From Neisseria montereyensis (lineage in GTDB: Bacteria > Pseudomonadota > Gammaproteobacteria > Burkholderiales > Neisseriaceae), in the NCBI RefSeq assembly GCF_024834045.1, contig NZ_JANUXW010000001.1, positions 186,001 to 250,000 of the forward strand: DNA of 64,000 nucleotides, read 5' to 3'. How positions within the stretch are numbered: the stretch's first letter is position 1; each line of letters starts with the position of its first letter. The position numbers were made by a program, and so were the translations under genes. This document shows, in pieces, positions 57,734 through 64,000 of the stretch. A model generated the notes under the pieces. The model made no database searches and was not told where the DNA came from. It saw only the letters and a program-made list of their open reading frames with translations.

Positions 57734-57939
57734 TAATCATTCCTTTTCAGGCATCGCAAACGTTGCCATTGTAGCGCAAATTAATTTAAGCGATACGGTG
57801 GGCGCTTCATCAAGCGTAAAACGGCGGAACAAGATTTTATATTTTTATCACTTTGGGGAGCCGTCTGTTTAAAGGCTTTTGACTTTTTCTATAACTTATT
57901 CACAATGATATATCAATAAAATATTGATGATTATTGAGA
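57734..57939. other. Region upstream of gpxA
   Basis: About 200 bases with no gene; should hold the gpxA promoter on the minus strand. Nothing else recognised. Confidence 0.4.
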
Positions 57940-57941
57940 CG

Positions 57942-57956
57942 GAACAATACGCCTGA
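57942..57956 (+). pseudogene. 3' tail of a lost immunity gene copy
   Basis: GAA CAA TAC GCC TGA (EQYA stop) followed by a DUS hairpin and the Y-X repeat block, exactly as the intact immunity gene ends (EKYA stop, 59065-59076) before its own block. It appears to be the last trace of an upstream cassette. Confidence 0.45.
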
Positions 57957-57959
57957 TTA

Positions 57960-57989
57960 AAGGCCGTCTGAAAGGTTTCAGACGGCCTA
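57960..57989 (+). terminator. Paired DUS at start of repeat block A
   Basis: DUS at 57963 and complement at 57977, four-base loop. The same hairpin recurs at 59081-59110 after the immunity gene. Confidence 0.65.
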
Positions 57990-58005
57990 TTGATTAATAC
58001 CCCGT

Positions 58006-58102
58006 GTAGGTCGGATTCCCGAATCCGACAAGGGCATTATCACGATGCTTAAACATTTTCCATCATACCGACCGTTTTGTCGGATACAAGTATCCGACCT
58101 AC
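58006..58102. repeat. Y repeat, copy A
   Basis: 97-base element bounded by inverted GTAGGTCGGATTC / ATCCGACCTAC ends, each end itself palindromic (TCGGATTC..GAATCCGA). Conserved interior. MITE/REP-like. Confidence 0.8.
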
Positions 58103-58131
58103 GCCTGCCGAAAGGTTTCAGACGGCCTTTG

Positions 58132-58274
58132 GTAGGGGCGGATTATATATCCGCCCGTGCCTAAACATCCTGCCATGCAGGCTGTTTACCGCACATGCCG
58201 AAGCCAGATAATCGCGGCTGTATTTTACCGATAGCGCAATCCAAACAACGGGCGGATATGCAATCCGCCCCTAC
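58132..58274. repeat. X repeat, copy A
   Basis: 143-base element with inverted ends GTAGGGGCGGATTATATA... and ...GCAATCCGCCCCTAC; both ends are palindromic (GGGCGGAT/ATCCGCCC). It ends seven bases before the toxin fragment. Confidence 0.8.
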
Positions 58275-58280
58275 GCTTGC

Positions 58281-58508
58281 TATGGCAAAGAGCATTGGAG
58301 GCTGAGGGATGCGGCCCATGAAATGGGCCTGAGTCAGTCGGATTTTAATGATTTTGTAAACAGCCGCCCTGATTATTTTAGATTGGAAAACGGCATAGAA
58401 AACATGTCGCATAAAAATGAAATGCCTAGAAACGATCCTTATATGAATAGAAAGGCAATAGAAGAGATTAAAGAAGAAATACAAAATTTTTTAGACACAG
58501 GAAGATAA
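58281..58508 (+). pseudogene. C-terminal fragment of a GH-E-like polymorphic toxin nuclease
   Basis: Open frame of 75 codons, starting in YGKEHWRLRDAAHEMG directly after repeat X. The text HWRLRDAAHEMGLSQSDFND and VNSRPDYFRLEN, then NMSHKNEMP, matches my memory of GH-E-type HNH/EndoVII toxin C-termini carried by MafB, CDI and Rhs proteins. The upstream part with the GH dyad, and all of the delivery domains, are missing, so it should be inactive. An ATG at 58323 could start a 61-residue product. It ends one base before the immunity-like gene, the standard toxin-immunity order. Confidence 0.65.
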
Positions 58509-58509
58509 A

Positions 58510-59076
58510 ATGGACGATAAAGATAAACAAAACTATGAAGAAATGAAGAAAGAATACGAAGATAATTTCGATAGGTTGATCCTATTGGCTAACAAAGCGG
58601 GTGATATAGCATTATTAGAGCAGATGGAAGCGGAGGGAAAGCTTGAACCGTTAATGGTAACACCGTATGAAAATTGGAATTATCTGCATCTGGTAAATAT
58701 GAGTAGGGTTAGACAGAGCCCGCCGGAAACCAATGCGTTTTATATTTCGCGCGGAGTGGATGTTAACCTTCAGTCGGGAGACGGTTGCACGCCATTGCAT
58801 TATGCGATGCGGGTGGGTAACGGCGATGTAGCATTATTAATGCTGGAAGCGGGTGCCAATCCGAATATTCCCGACCGCCATCAAGTTATTCCATTGGCGA
58901 TGATGTTGGCGATGCCGGACCGTTTGGATGTATTGGAAAAGATGTTGGAAAACGGTGGTGATGTACATTATTTGAGCGGTGGTAATGAGGTTGGGGTTTT
59001 GGAAGAGCTTAAGCTTAATTCGTCGGATGATAAAGAAGCCCAACCGATTATCGCCCTTATGGAAAAATACGCCTGA
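58510..59076 (+). CDS. Ankyrin-repeat immunity-type protein
   Basis: 188 residues, no signal peptide, acidic. N-terminal charged helical part, then ankyrin repeats at about 85-150: GDGCTPLHYAMRVGNGDVAL, LMLEAGANPNIPDRHQ, VLEKMLENGGDVHYL. The last residues are IALMEKYA. Position one base after a toxin C-terminus indicates a cognate immunity protein that binds and blocks the nuclease; this is an inference. It is intact while its toxin is not, a common orphan-immunity state. Two decayed copies lie at 57942-57956 and 59403-61082. Confidence 0.75.
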   Translation: MDDKDKQNYEEMKKEYEDNFDRLILLANKAGDIALLEQMEAEGKLEPLMVTPYENWNYLHLVNMSRVRQSPPETNAFYISRGVDVNLQSGDGCTPLHYAMRVGNGDVALLMLEAGANPNIPDRHQVIPLAMMLAMPDRLDVLEKMLENGGDVHYLSGGNEVGVLEELKLNSSDDKEAQPIIALMEKYA

Positions 59077-59080
59077 TAGA

Positions 59081-59110
59081 AAGGCCGTCTGAAAGGTTTC
59101 AGACGGCCTA
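59081..59110 (+). terminator. Paired-DUS terminator after immunity gene
   Basis: DUS at 59084 and complement at 59098, four-base loop, seven bases after the stop. Confidence 0.7.
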
Positions 59111-59126
59111 TTGATTAATACCCCGT

Positions 59127-59222
59127 GTAGGTCGGATTCTCGAATCCGACAAGGGCATTATCACGATGCTTAAACATTTCCATCATGCCGACCGTTTTGT
59201 CGGATGCAAGAATCCGACCTAC
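59127..59222. repeat. Y repeat, copy B
   Basis: 96 bases, nearly identical to copy A at 58006, in the same place relative to an immunity gene end. Confidence 0.85.
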
Positions 59223-59251
59223 GCCTGCCGAAAGGTTTCAGACGGCCTTTG

Positions 59252-59394
59252 GTAGGGGCGGATTATATATCCGCCCGTGCCTAAACATCCTGCCATGCAA
59301 GCTGTTTACCGCACATGCCAAAGCCAGATAATCGCGGCTGTATTCTAGCAATAGCGCAATCCAAACAACGGGCGGATATGCAATCCGCCCCTAC
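59252..59394. repeat. X repeat, copy B
   Basis: 143 bases, nearly identical to copy A at 58132. The order DUS pair, Y, DUS, X is the same in A and B, so the whole block was duplicated. Confidence 0.85.
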
Positions 59395-59402
59395 GCTGGC
59401 GG

Positions 59403-59450
59403 ATATGAGTAGGGTTAAACAGAGCCCGCCGGAAACCAATGCGTTTTATA
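59403..59450 (+). pseudogene. Immunity gene copy 2, left fragment
   Basis: 48 bases nearly identical to 58697-58744 of the intact gene (codons 63 onward, MSRVRQSPPETNAFY), fused directly to the end of repeat X and broken off at GCGTTTTATA, where foreign DNA begins. It lacks the first ~62 codons. Confidence 0.85.
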
Positions 59451-59485
59451 GGTTAATTTATCCTTATTAAAAAGATAAATTAACC
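59451..59485 (-). terminator. pdxY terminator hairpin, tail cut by the insertion joint
   Basis: Perfect 12-bp stem GGTTAATTTATC / GATAAATTAACC. On the minus strand the expected T-run would start exactly where the foreign DNA ends, and the bases found are TATAAAACGC from the host side. Confidence 0.65.
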
Positions 59486-59495
59486 GTTATCTTGA

Positions 59496-60359
59496 TTAAG
59501 CAATTTTTACTGCTTTATAAGCACTTTGCGGATGAATAATCACATCACGGGCTTTAATAATTTGTAACTCATATTTACCGCTTTGGTGGGTAATGCTCAT
59601 TACATCATTGACTGCATTTGCAGTGTGCTCAAAAGCTTCAATTTCAGATTTTCCATTTAATAAATTTGCAAGAAATAATCCGCTGGTTAAATCACCCACC
59701 CCGACAGGATCTTTACCAACAAATTCGTGTAGCGGGCGGCTGATATGCCAAATGCCTGATTGTGTTGCTAATACCATTTCAAATTTACTCGGGTCTTTTC
59801 CTACTCGGCTTAAATGTTTCACTAATACAATTTTAGGCCCTTTCTTTAAGATAAATTTGATGGCTTCAATGGCTTGTTCAAAATTTTCTACCGGTAAGCC
59901 TGTAAGCTCGCGTAATTCAACTAAGTTTGGCGCAATGATATCTGCTTTTGCCATTGCTTCATCCCGTAAAAAATCAGAAACGCCTGTTGCAACGATACAT
60001 CCCTTATCAGGATGTCCCATTACCGGGTCGCAAAAATAGATGGCATTTGGATTTTTTGTTTTGATTTTTTCAACAGAAGCTATAATTTCAGCACCTTGTT
60101 CTGCGGCACCGATATAACCGGAAAGAACTGCATCACATTCATGTAAGGCATTAATTTCATCAATTCCTTGAGTTATTTCACCTATTTGCTCCTTAGGAAT
60201 AACCATACCTTTCCAGTGTCCGTATTGAGTATGGTTGGAAAACTGTACGGTATTTAATGCCCATGTATCAATTCCCAATAATTGCATTGGAAACACAGCA
60301 GCCTTGTTTCCTGCATAACCATAAACAACATGCGATTGGATTGAGAGAACATTTTTCAT
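59496..60359 (-). CDS. pdxY: Pyridoxal/pyridoxamine kinase PdxY, Pasteurellaceae-like
   Basis: Ribokinase-fold kinase phosphorylating pyridoxal for PLP salvage. Start at 60359 ([25 protein letters not shown] seven bases upstream); the ORF runs to 60440 without support. 287 residues, full length. [38 protein letters not shown], and the anion-hole/catalytic Asp loop [10 protein letters not shown]. Closest in memory to Haemophilus/Actinobacillus PdxY. Intact, with its own leader (60360-60478), so it may be expressed in its new host. Confidence 0.93.
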   Translation of the reverse strand: MKNVLSIQSHVVYGYAGNKAAVFPMQLLGIDTWALNTVQFSNHTQYGHWKGMVIPKEQIGEITQGIDEINALHECDAVLSGYIGAAEQGAEIIASVEKIKTKNPNAIYFCDPVMGHPDKGCIVATGVSDFLRDEAMAKADIIAPNLVELRELTGLPVENFEQAIEAIKFILKKGPKIVLVKHLSRVGKDPSKFEMVLATQSGIWHISRPLHEFVGKDPVGVGDLTSGLFLANLLNGKSEIEAFEHTANAVNDVMSITHQSGKYELQIIKARDVIIHPQSAYKAVKIA

Positions 60360-60478
60360 TTGTGATTTCCTTATTTTTGCTATATTTGAGTACTTTTTAG
60401 CTATTGATATGATGCGGATTGCGATTTGCAAGATGAACAATCCTTAAAATTCATGCCTGTTTAATAGCAAATTAATAT

Positions 60479-60554
60479 GTCGATTTAGCTTAGTAGGTAG
60501 AGTAACCGGCTTGTAATCAGTAGGTTGCCGGTTCTATTTTGATAGTCGGCACCA
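60479..60554 (+). pseudogene. Degenerate tRNA-Thr(UGU)
   Basis: 76 bases with tRNA layout: acceptor GTCGATT/AGTCGGC, D-arm GCTTAG..GGTAGAGT, anticodon loop CTTGTAA (TGT at 60512-60514), T-loop TTCTATT, encoded CCA. Mismatches C-A in the anticodon stem (60507/60519) and T stem (60528/60542) and a pyrimidine at position 57 suggest decay. Part of the foreign segment. Confidence 0.7.
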
Positions 60555-60649
60555 TTTCACCTTATAATTCCCCTACTAAATTCACTACTTTTCAGTATAC
60601 CCTAACGATTTTCTTTTTAACGTTGTATCGATAAAATGTAGAATTAAAA

Positions 60650-60690
60650 AACGGCAAGATTGGGTAAAAAATTTACCTAATCTTGCCGTT
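60650..60690. terminator. accA terminator
   Basis: 19-bp stem AACGGCAAGATTGGGTAAA / TTTACCTAATCTTGCCGTT (one G-T), T-rich on both sides; ends the accA fragment on the minus strand. Confidence 0.85.
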
Positions 60691-60700
60691 TTATTTGTTA

Positions 60701-60892
60701 TCACAATGACACGTAACCATAGCTCATTAAGCGCTGATAGCGTCTGTCCACTAATCCTTCGGTATTTTCTAACTCATCCCATTCAGCCGGATCGTCTAAA
60801 AGGCATTGTTTAAGATTTTTTGCCATTTCATCTGTATTTCTATGTGCTCCGCCTAATGGTTCCGGCACAATATTATCAATTAAGTTGAGTTT
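60701..60892 (-). pseudogene. accA: accA 3' fragment (acetyl-CoA carboxylase alpha)
   Basis: 63 codons and stop on the minus strand, from KLNLID through [29 protein letters not shown], to [14 protein letters not shown]. This aligns with the C-terminus of carboxyltransferase alpha (E. coli ...[16 protein letters not shown]... [12 protein letters not shown]). It is cut off exactly at the joint with the host DNA and cannot function. Confidence 0.88.
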
Positions 60893-61082
60893 TTATATCG
60901 TGCGGAGCGGATGTTAGCCTTCAGGCCGGAGGCGGTTGCACGCTATTGCATTATGCGATGCGGCATTATTGATGTTGGAAACGGGCGCCAATCCGTTGGG
61001 CGTTTTAGGCAGAATTAAAGATGATTTTGGTGATAAAGAGGAAGTCAAGCCCGTAATCGCCCTCATGGAAAAATACGCCTGA
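60891..61082 (+). pseudogene. Immunity gene copy 2, right fragment
   Basis: Continues the copy broken at 59450: TTTTATATCGTGCGGAGCGGATG matches the intact gene from 58738 on (text limited; see positions). Frame then reads GGCTLLHYAMR-like ankyrin sequence with two internal deletions, and ends KPVIALMEKYA stop at 61080-61082, like the intact copy. Confidence 0.85.
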
Positions 61083-61118
61083 TACAAAGGTCGTCTGAAC
61101 GGTTTCAGACGGCCTTTG

Positions 61119-61260
61119 GTAGGGGCGGATTATATATCCGCCCGTGTCTGCACATTGACCGTGCAATCCTTTACCGCGCAAGTCAAAGCCAAACAATCGC
61201 GGCTATATTTTATCGATAGCGCCATTTCAAACGGCGGGCGGATATGCAATCCGCCCCTAC
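61119..61260. repeat. X repeat, copy C
   Basis: 142 bases, inverted ends GTAGGGGCGGATTATATA / GCAATCCGCCCCTAC; interior more diverged than A and B. Preceded by a damaged DUS pair (61091-61113). Confidence 0.8.
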
Positions 61261-61265
61261 GAACA

Positions 61266-61361
61266 GTAGGTCGGATTTTCGAATCCGACATGGGCATTAT
61301 CACGATGCTTAAACGTTTCCATCATACCGACCGTTTTGCCGGATACAAGTATCCGACCTAC
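61266..61361. repeat. Y repeat, copy C
   Basis: 96 bases, joined to X by GAACA. The X-then-Y order is opposite to blocks A and B, and is shared with the end-of-window copy D. Confidence 0.8.
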
Positions 61362-61381
61362 GCTTGCTGATATTTGTCTAA

Positions 61382-61415
61382 AAGGCCGTCTGAATCTTAT
61401 CTGTCAGACGGCCTT
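61382..61415 (-). terminator. hemL terminator
   Basis: AAGGCCGTCTGA with TCAGACGGCCTT around a ten-base loop, 36 bases after hemL on the minus strand. Confidence 0.7.
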
Positions 61416-61450
61416 GAAACCATATCAATATATGCTTGCCGATAATGGGT

Positions 61451-62734
61451 TTAAGCTGCCATATTTTGGAAAACTGCCCGTGCGGTAGCGATGGTTTCGT
61501 CGATCAGTTCGGGCGTGTGGGCGGCAGACATAAAAGAGGCTTCGTAGGCGGAGGGGCCGAAAGCAATGCCGCGTTCGAGCATGCCGTGGAAGAAGCGTTT
61601 GAAGTTTTCGGTGTCGGAACGGGTCATATCGGCATAGCTTTGCGGTTTGCTGTCGGCAAAATACAGGCCGAACATGCCGCCGACCGAATCGGCGCTGAAG
61701 GTAACGCCGGCTTCTTTGGCGGCTGCTTGGAAGCCGTTTGTCAGCCTTTGGGTGTGTTCGGTGAGTTGTTCGTAAAAACCTTTACGGCGGATGATTTCGA
61801 GGGTTTTTAATCCGGCGGCGACGGCCACGGGATTGCCGGAAAGCGTGCCGGCCTGATAAACACCGCCGAGCGGGGAAATGCAGGCCATAATGTCTTTGCG
61901 TCCGCCGAAAGCGGCTAAGGGCATGCCGCCGCCGATAACTTTGCCCATTGTGGTGAGGTCGGGGCGGATGCCGTGTAAGGATTGTGCGCCGCCGAGGGCA
62001 ACGCGGAATCCGGTCATCACTTCGTCGTAAATCAATACTGCGCCGTGCTGTTCGGTGAGGCTGCGCAAGGCGCGGATAAACGCTTCGGAAGGTTTCACCA
62101 GATTCATATTGCCGGCAAAGGGCTCGACAATCACGCAGGCGATTTCGCTGCCGATTCGGGCGAAGGTTTCTTCAAGTTGGCCGACATGGTTGTATTCCAA
62201 AACCAGCGTGTGTTTGGTGAAATCTTCGGGTACACCGGCGGAGCTGGGGTTGCCGAAGGTGAGCAGGCCGCTGCCGGCTTTAACCAACAGGCTGTCGGAA
62301 TGGCCGTGATAGCAGCCTTCGAATTTGATGATTTTGTCGCGCTTGGTAAAGCCGCGTGCTAAGCGGATGGCACTCATGGTAGCTTCGGTGCCGGAGCTGA
62401 CCAGGCGCAGTTGTTCGACGCTGGGCACGATTTCGGCAATGGTTTCGGCAATAATGATTTCGCCTTCGGTAGGCGCGCCGAACGACAGCCCGCCTAAAGC
62501 GGCTTCGCGCACGGCTTCGACTACTTCGGGGTGGGCATGGCCGACAATGGCGGGGCCCCATGAGCCGACGTAGTCGATATAGCGGGTGTCGTTTTCATCC
62601 CACACATATGCGCCTTGGGCTTTTTTGATAAAACGCGGTACGCCGCCGACGCTGCCGAATGCGCGTACGGGCGAGTTAACCCCGCCGGGAATAATGTTTT
62701 TGGCTCGGTTGAATAATGTTTCGTTGCGGTTCAT
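61451..62734 (-). CDS. hemL: Glutamate-1-semialdehyde 2,1-aminomutase
   Basis: PLP enzyme producing 5-aminolevulinate, the first committed haem precursor in the C5 pathway. Start at 62734 ([28 protein letters not shown] eight bases upstream); the ORF reaches 62785 without support. 427 residues against 426 in E. coli. [49 protein letters not shown], and the PLP lysine in [16 protein letters not shown]. Monocistronic, divergent from the mscS-like gene. Confidence 0.96.
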   Translation of the reverse strand: MNRNETLFNRAKNIIPGGVNSPVRAFGSVGGVPRFIKKAQGAYVWDENDTRYIDYVGSWGPAIVGHAHPEVVEAVREAALGGLSFGAPTEGEIIIAETIAEIVPSVEQLRLVSSGTEATMSAIRLARGFTKRDKIIKFEGCYHGHSDSLLVKAGSGLLTFGNPSSAGVPEDFTKHTLVLEYNHVGQLEETFARIGSEIACVIVEPFAGNMNLVKPSEAFIRALRSLTEQHGAVLIYDEVMTGFRVALGGAQSLHGIRPDLTTMGKVIGGGMPLAAFGGRKDIMACISPLGGVYQAGTLSGNPVAVAAGLKTLEIIRRKGFYEQLTEHTQRLTNGFQAAAKEAGVTFSADSVGGMFGLYFADSKPQSYADMTRSDTENFKRFFHGMLERGIAFGPSAYEASFMSAAHTPELIDETIATARAVFQNMAA

Positions 62735-62969
62735 GGCAGGGAACTCCTTGATTGGGTAAACAGCGGCGGTGCGTGCCGTCGGCAAAGATAAAGCGGTATT
62801 TTAACAGCTTTATCGGTTGCCGTTCCAAAGCCGGGCAATATGGTATATATTGCCGTTTTTTATGCGGCCGGGTTGCCGTTGCCGCCCTGATGGGGAAGCG
62901 TGTAGGCATGTGTTTTCAGACGGCCTCTTTACGCTTTCGGACGATAAAAATCGAATTAATTATAGACTT

Positions 62970-63797
62970 ATGGATACAGAGCAAGTACTTGAACAAGCGG
63001 TAAATCATGTGCCTTACGGCGTGATGACGGCAGAGGTGCAGAGCATGGTGGCGGCATTTTGGGCGCGGGTGCCTTATATGCTGACGGCGTTGGCCGTATT
63101 TATTATTTTTTGGTTTGTTTCGCGCTTATTTAAATTGACGGTGCGCAAACTGTTGGCCAAACGTTTGGCCGAGCGCATGAACCTATTGCTGGTGTTGCAG
63201 CGTATCGGGGCAGCCTTAATTGTGTTTTCAGGTTTCTTGGCTGCCATGATGATTGCATTGCCTGATTTTACGCCGACCAAGCTGATTAGCACGTTGGGTA
63301 TCGGTTCGGTGGCCATTGGTTTTGCTTTTAAAGATATTTTTCAAAACCTGTTGTCGGGGATTCTGCTGCTGTTGAGCGAACCTTTTCAAATCGGCGACCG
63401 TATTGTTTCGGGTGATTTTGAGGGGAAGGTGGAAAATATCGAAATCCGTGCCACCACACTGCGTACGAGCAACGGGCGGCGTATTGTGATTCCGAATTCG
63501 CAGTTGTTTACTTCGCCGGTTACCGTGAACACCAGCGGCCGACGATACCGCCAAAGCACCACGTTAACCCTGCCGTCAGGGCGCGACCCCGAACAGGTAA
63601 AACAGGATATTTTGAAAGTTTTGAAGGAACGTTGCCAAAATATTGAAGATCCCGAAGTGGTGATGACCGCGCTTTCGGATACGGCGGCAACGCTTGAGTT
63701 GTATTGGTGGGCGCAGGGCTATGGTGATGACCATCATGTTACCGACCAAGTATTGTCGTGTGTTCGGCCGCTGTTGATGCCGCCTACCGAAGCATAA
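62970..63797 (+). CDS. mscS: MscS-family small-conductance mechanosensitive channel
   Basis: Osmotic emergency-release channel. Start placed at 62970 (MDTEQVLEQAVNH); in-frame sequence from 62817 crosses a DUS. 275 residues against 286 in E. coli. Three membrane helices; the pore helix and after it read STLGIGSVAIGFAFKDIFQN, then LSGILLLLSEPFQIGDRI, the family core. C-terminal beta and alpha/beta vestibule domains complete (TTLRTSNGRRIVIPNSQLF). Confidence 0.92.
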   Translation: MDTEQVLEQAVNHVPYGVMTAEVQSMVAAFWARVPYMLTALAVFIIFWFVSRLFKLTVRKLLAKRLAERMNLLLVLQRIGAALIVFSGFLAAMMIALPDFTPTKLISTLGIGSVAIGFAFKDIFQNLLSGILLLLSEPFQIGDRIVSGDFEGKVENIEIRATTLRTSNGRRIVIPNSQLFTSPVTVNTSGRRYRQSTTLTLPSGRDPEQVKQDILKVLKERCQNIEDPEVVMTALSDTAATLELYWWAQGYGDDHHVTDQVLSCVRPLLMPPTEA

Positions 63798-63806
63798 GCC
63801 CTAAAT

Positions 63807-63844
63807 ATAAAAAGCCGTCTGAAACCTTTCAGACGGCTTTTTAT
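63807..63844 (+). terminator. mscS terminator (paired DUS)
   Basis: ATAAAAAGCCGTCTGAAA with a perfect complement and two-base loop, ten bases after the stop. Confidence 0.85.
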
Positions 63845-63845
63845 A

Positions 63846-64000
63846 AGTGCGGATTATATATCCGCCCGTGTCTATCTGTTCGACAATGCCATCTTTTACC
63901 GCACATGTCGAAGCTACGCAATCGTATATTGTAGCGATAGTGCCATGCCAAACGGTGAACGGATATGCAATCCGCCACTACGAACAGTAGGTTGGATCCT
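63846..64000. repeat. X repeat copy D and start of a Y repeat
   Basis: X at about 63846-63981, degenerate (left end lacks GTAGG, right end CGCCACTAC), then GAACA and GTAGGTTGGATCCT, the beginning of a Y copy cut by the window end. Confidence 0.7.

Larger units (their letters stand above)
59451..60892. mobile_element. Foreign insertion: pdxY, tRNA-Thr remnant, accA fragment
   Basis: 1,442 bases that split immunity copy 2. TTTTATA occurs at both joints (59444-59450 and 60891-60897). No DUS inside, unlike most of the surrounding DNA; base composition is AT-rich. Gene content (pdxY beside the 3' end of accA) follows, as I recall, the Haemophilus/Pasteurellaceae order. No transposase or inverted ends are seen, so this looks like illegitimate recombination of transforming DNA, not a transposon. 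Confidence 0.8.
2092..63837. repeat. DNA uptake sequences (about 64 exact copies)
   Basis: GCCGTCTGAA or its complement, most as AGGCCGTCTGAA. Copies not listed with terminators: 2092, 4159, 8687, 8888, 9197, 10870, 11135, 14254, 14298, 17336, 18728, 20524, 20677, 23379, 30281, 31639, 31695, 31722, 43325, 43793, 46925, 49065, 50294, 53130, 53338, 53599, 58117, 59237, 61104, 62915. Largest DUS-free stretches: 23389-30280, 35115-40006, 5858-8686. They mark DNA for uptake by type IV pilus competence and many double as terminator arms. Confidence 0.95.

Noticed and set aside
59451-60892. Insertion as a transposon or integron cassette
   Set aside because: No transposase, integrase, inverted ends or attC-like site; the truncated accA at the joint fits a random DNA fragment.
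57960-61361. Correia (NEMIS) or dRS3 repeats
   Set aside because: The palindromic ends do not match the Correia or dRS3 consensus sequences I remember.
62990-63002. ACAAGCGGT, the Actinobacillus-type uptake word, near the start of mscS
   Set aside because: Single occurrence, explained by the codons for EQAVN in a clearly neisserial gene; none was found inside the foreign pdxY segment.

Overview
The window is chromosomal DNA from a Neisseria-type bacterium. The sequence itself shows this: I count about 64 exact copies of the DNA uptake core GCCGTCTGAA (either strand), mostly preceded by AG (the AG-DUS dialect used by many commensal Neisseria) and often paired as inverted repeats that act as terminators. 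Gene content (rplY/prs/ispE/lolB neighbourhood, the exonuclease III sequence, AzlCD, AcnB, CysGJI) fits. The species cannot be fixed. A poly-GlcNAc operon and a Pasteurellaceae-like insertion suggest an oral commensal, perhaps of animals (inference).

Layout. 1-5.9 kb: pgaABCD (5' end of pgaA cut by the window) for poly-N-acetylglucosamine biofilm matrix. 6-8.7 kb: acnB. 8.8-10.9 kb: degenerate RBBP9-like hydrolase, xthA, greB. 11-18.6 kb: a minus-strand sulfur block cysG-cysJ-tauD-APC permease-cysI, in which a taurine-dioxygenase-type enzyme that would release sulfite sits between the two sulfite reductase subunits. 18.9-26.3 kb: prmB, nudix hydrolase, TPR protein, lolB, ispE, two identical tRNA-Gln, prs, rplY. 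26.8-31.5 kb: a TolC / LapB-like ABC / HlyD type I secretion operon with no substrate gene in the window. 31.7-46.5 kb: glnS, rho, dgt, an aldehyde dehydrogenase, CNNM/CorC-like protein, serC, azlCD, DUF456, rep, recA. 46.7-57.7 kb: OPT transporter, an AT-rich gap with a candidate small RNA, rsuA-like, rpsO, aromatic amino acid permease, small lipoprotein, DUF1853, PH-domain membrane protein, M14 carboxypeptidase, Tas-like aldo/keto reductase, glutathione peroxidase. 57.9-61.4 kb: a decayed polymorphic-toxin locus. 61.4-63.8 kb: hemL and mscS-like.

The most unusual region is 57.9-61.4 kb. It holds the last ~75 codons of a GH-E-like toxin nuclease, an intact ankyrin-repeat immunity-type gene, further broken copies of that gene, and repeated blocks of two palindromic mobile-like repeats. 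One broken immunity copy is split by about 1.44 kb of foreign DNA: complete pdxY, a degenerate tRNA-Thr and the last 63 codons of accA. This segment resembles Pasteurellaceae DNA, carries no Neisseria uptake sequence, and is bounded by a 7-base TTTTATA at both joints.

Functional themes: surface and biofilm export (pga, type I secretion), sulfur assimilation (sulfite to sulfide, with possible sulfonate salvage), and housekeeping replication, transcription and translation functions. All calls rest on reading the sequence and on remembered family motifs; no database search was run.
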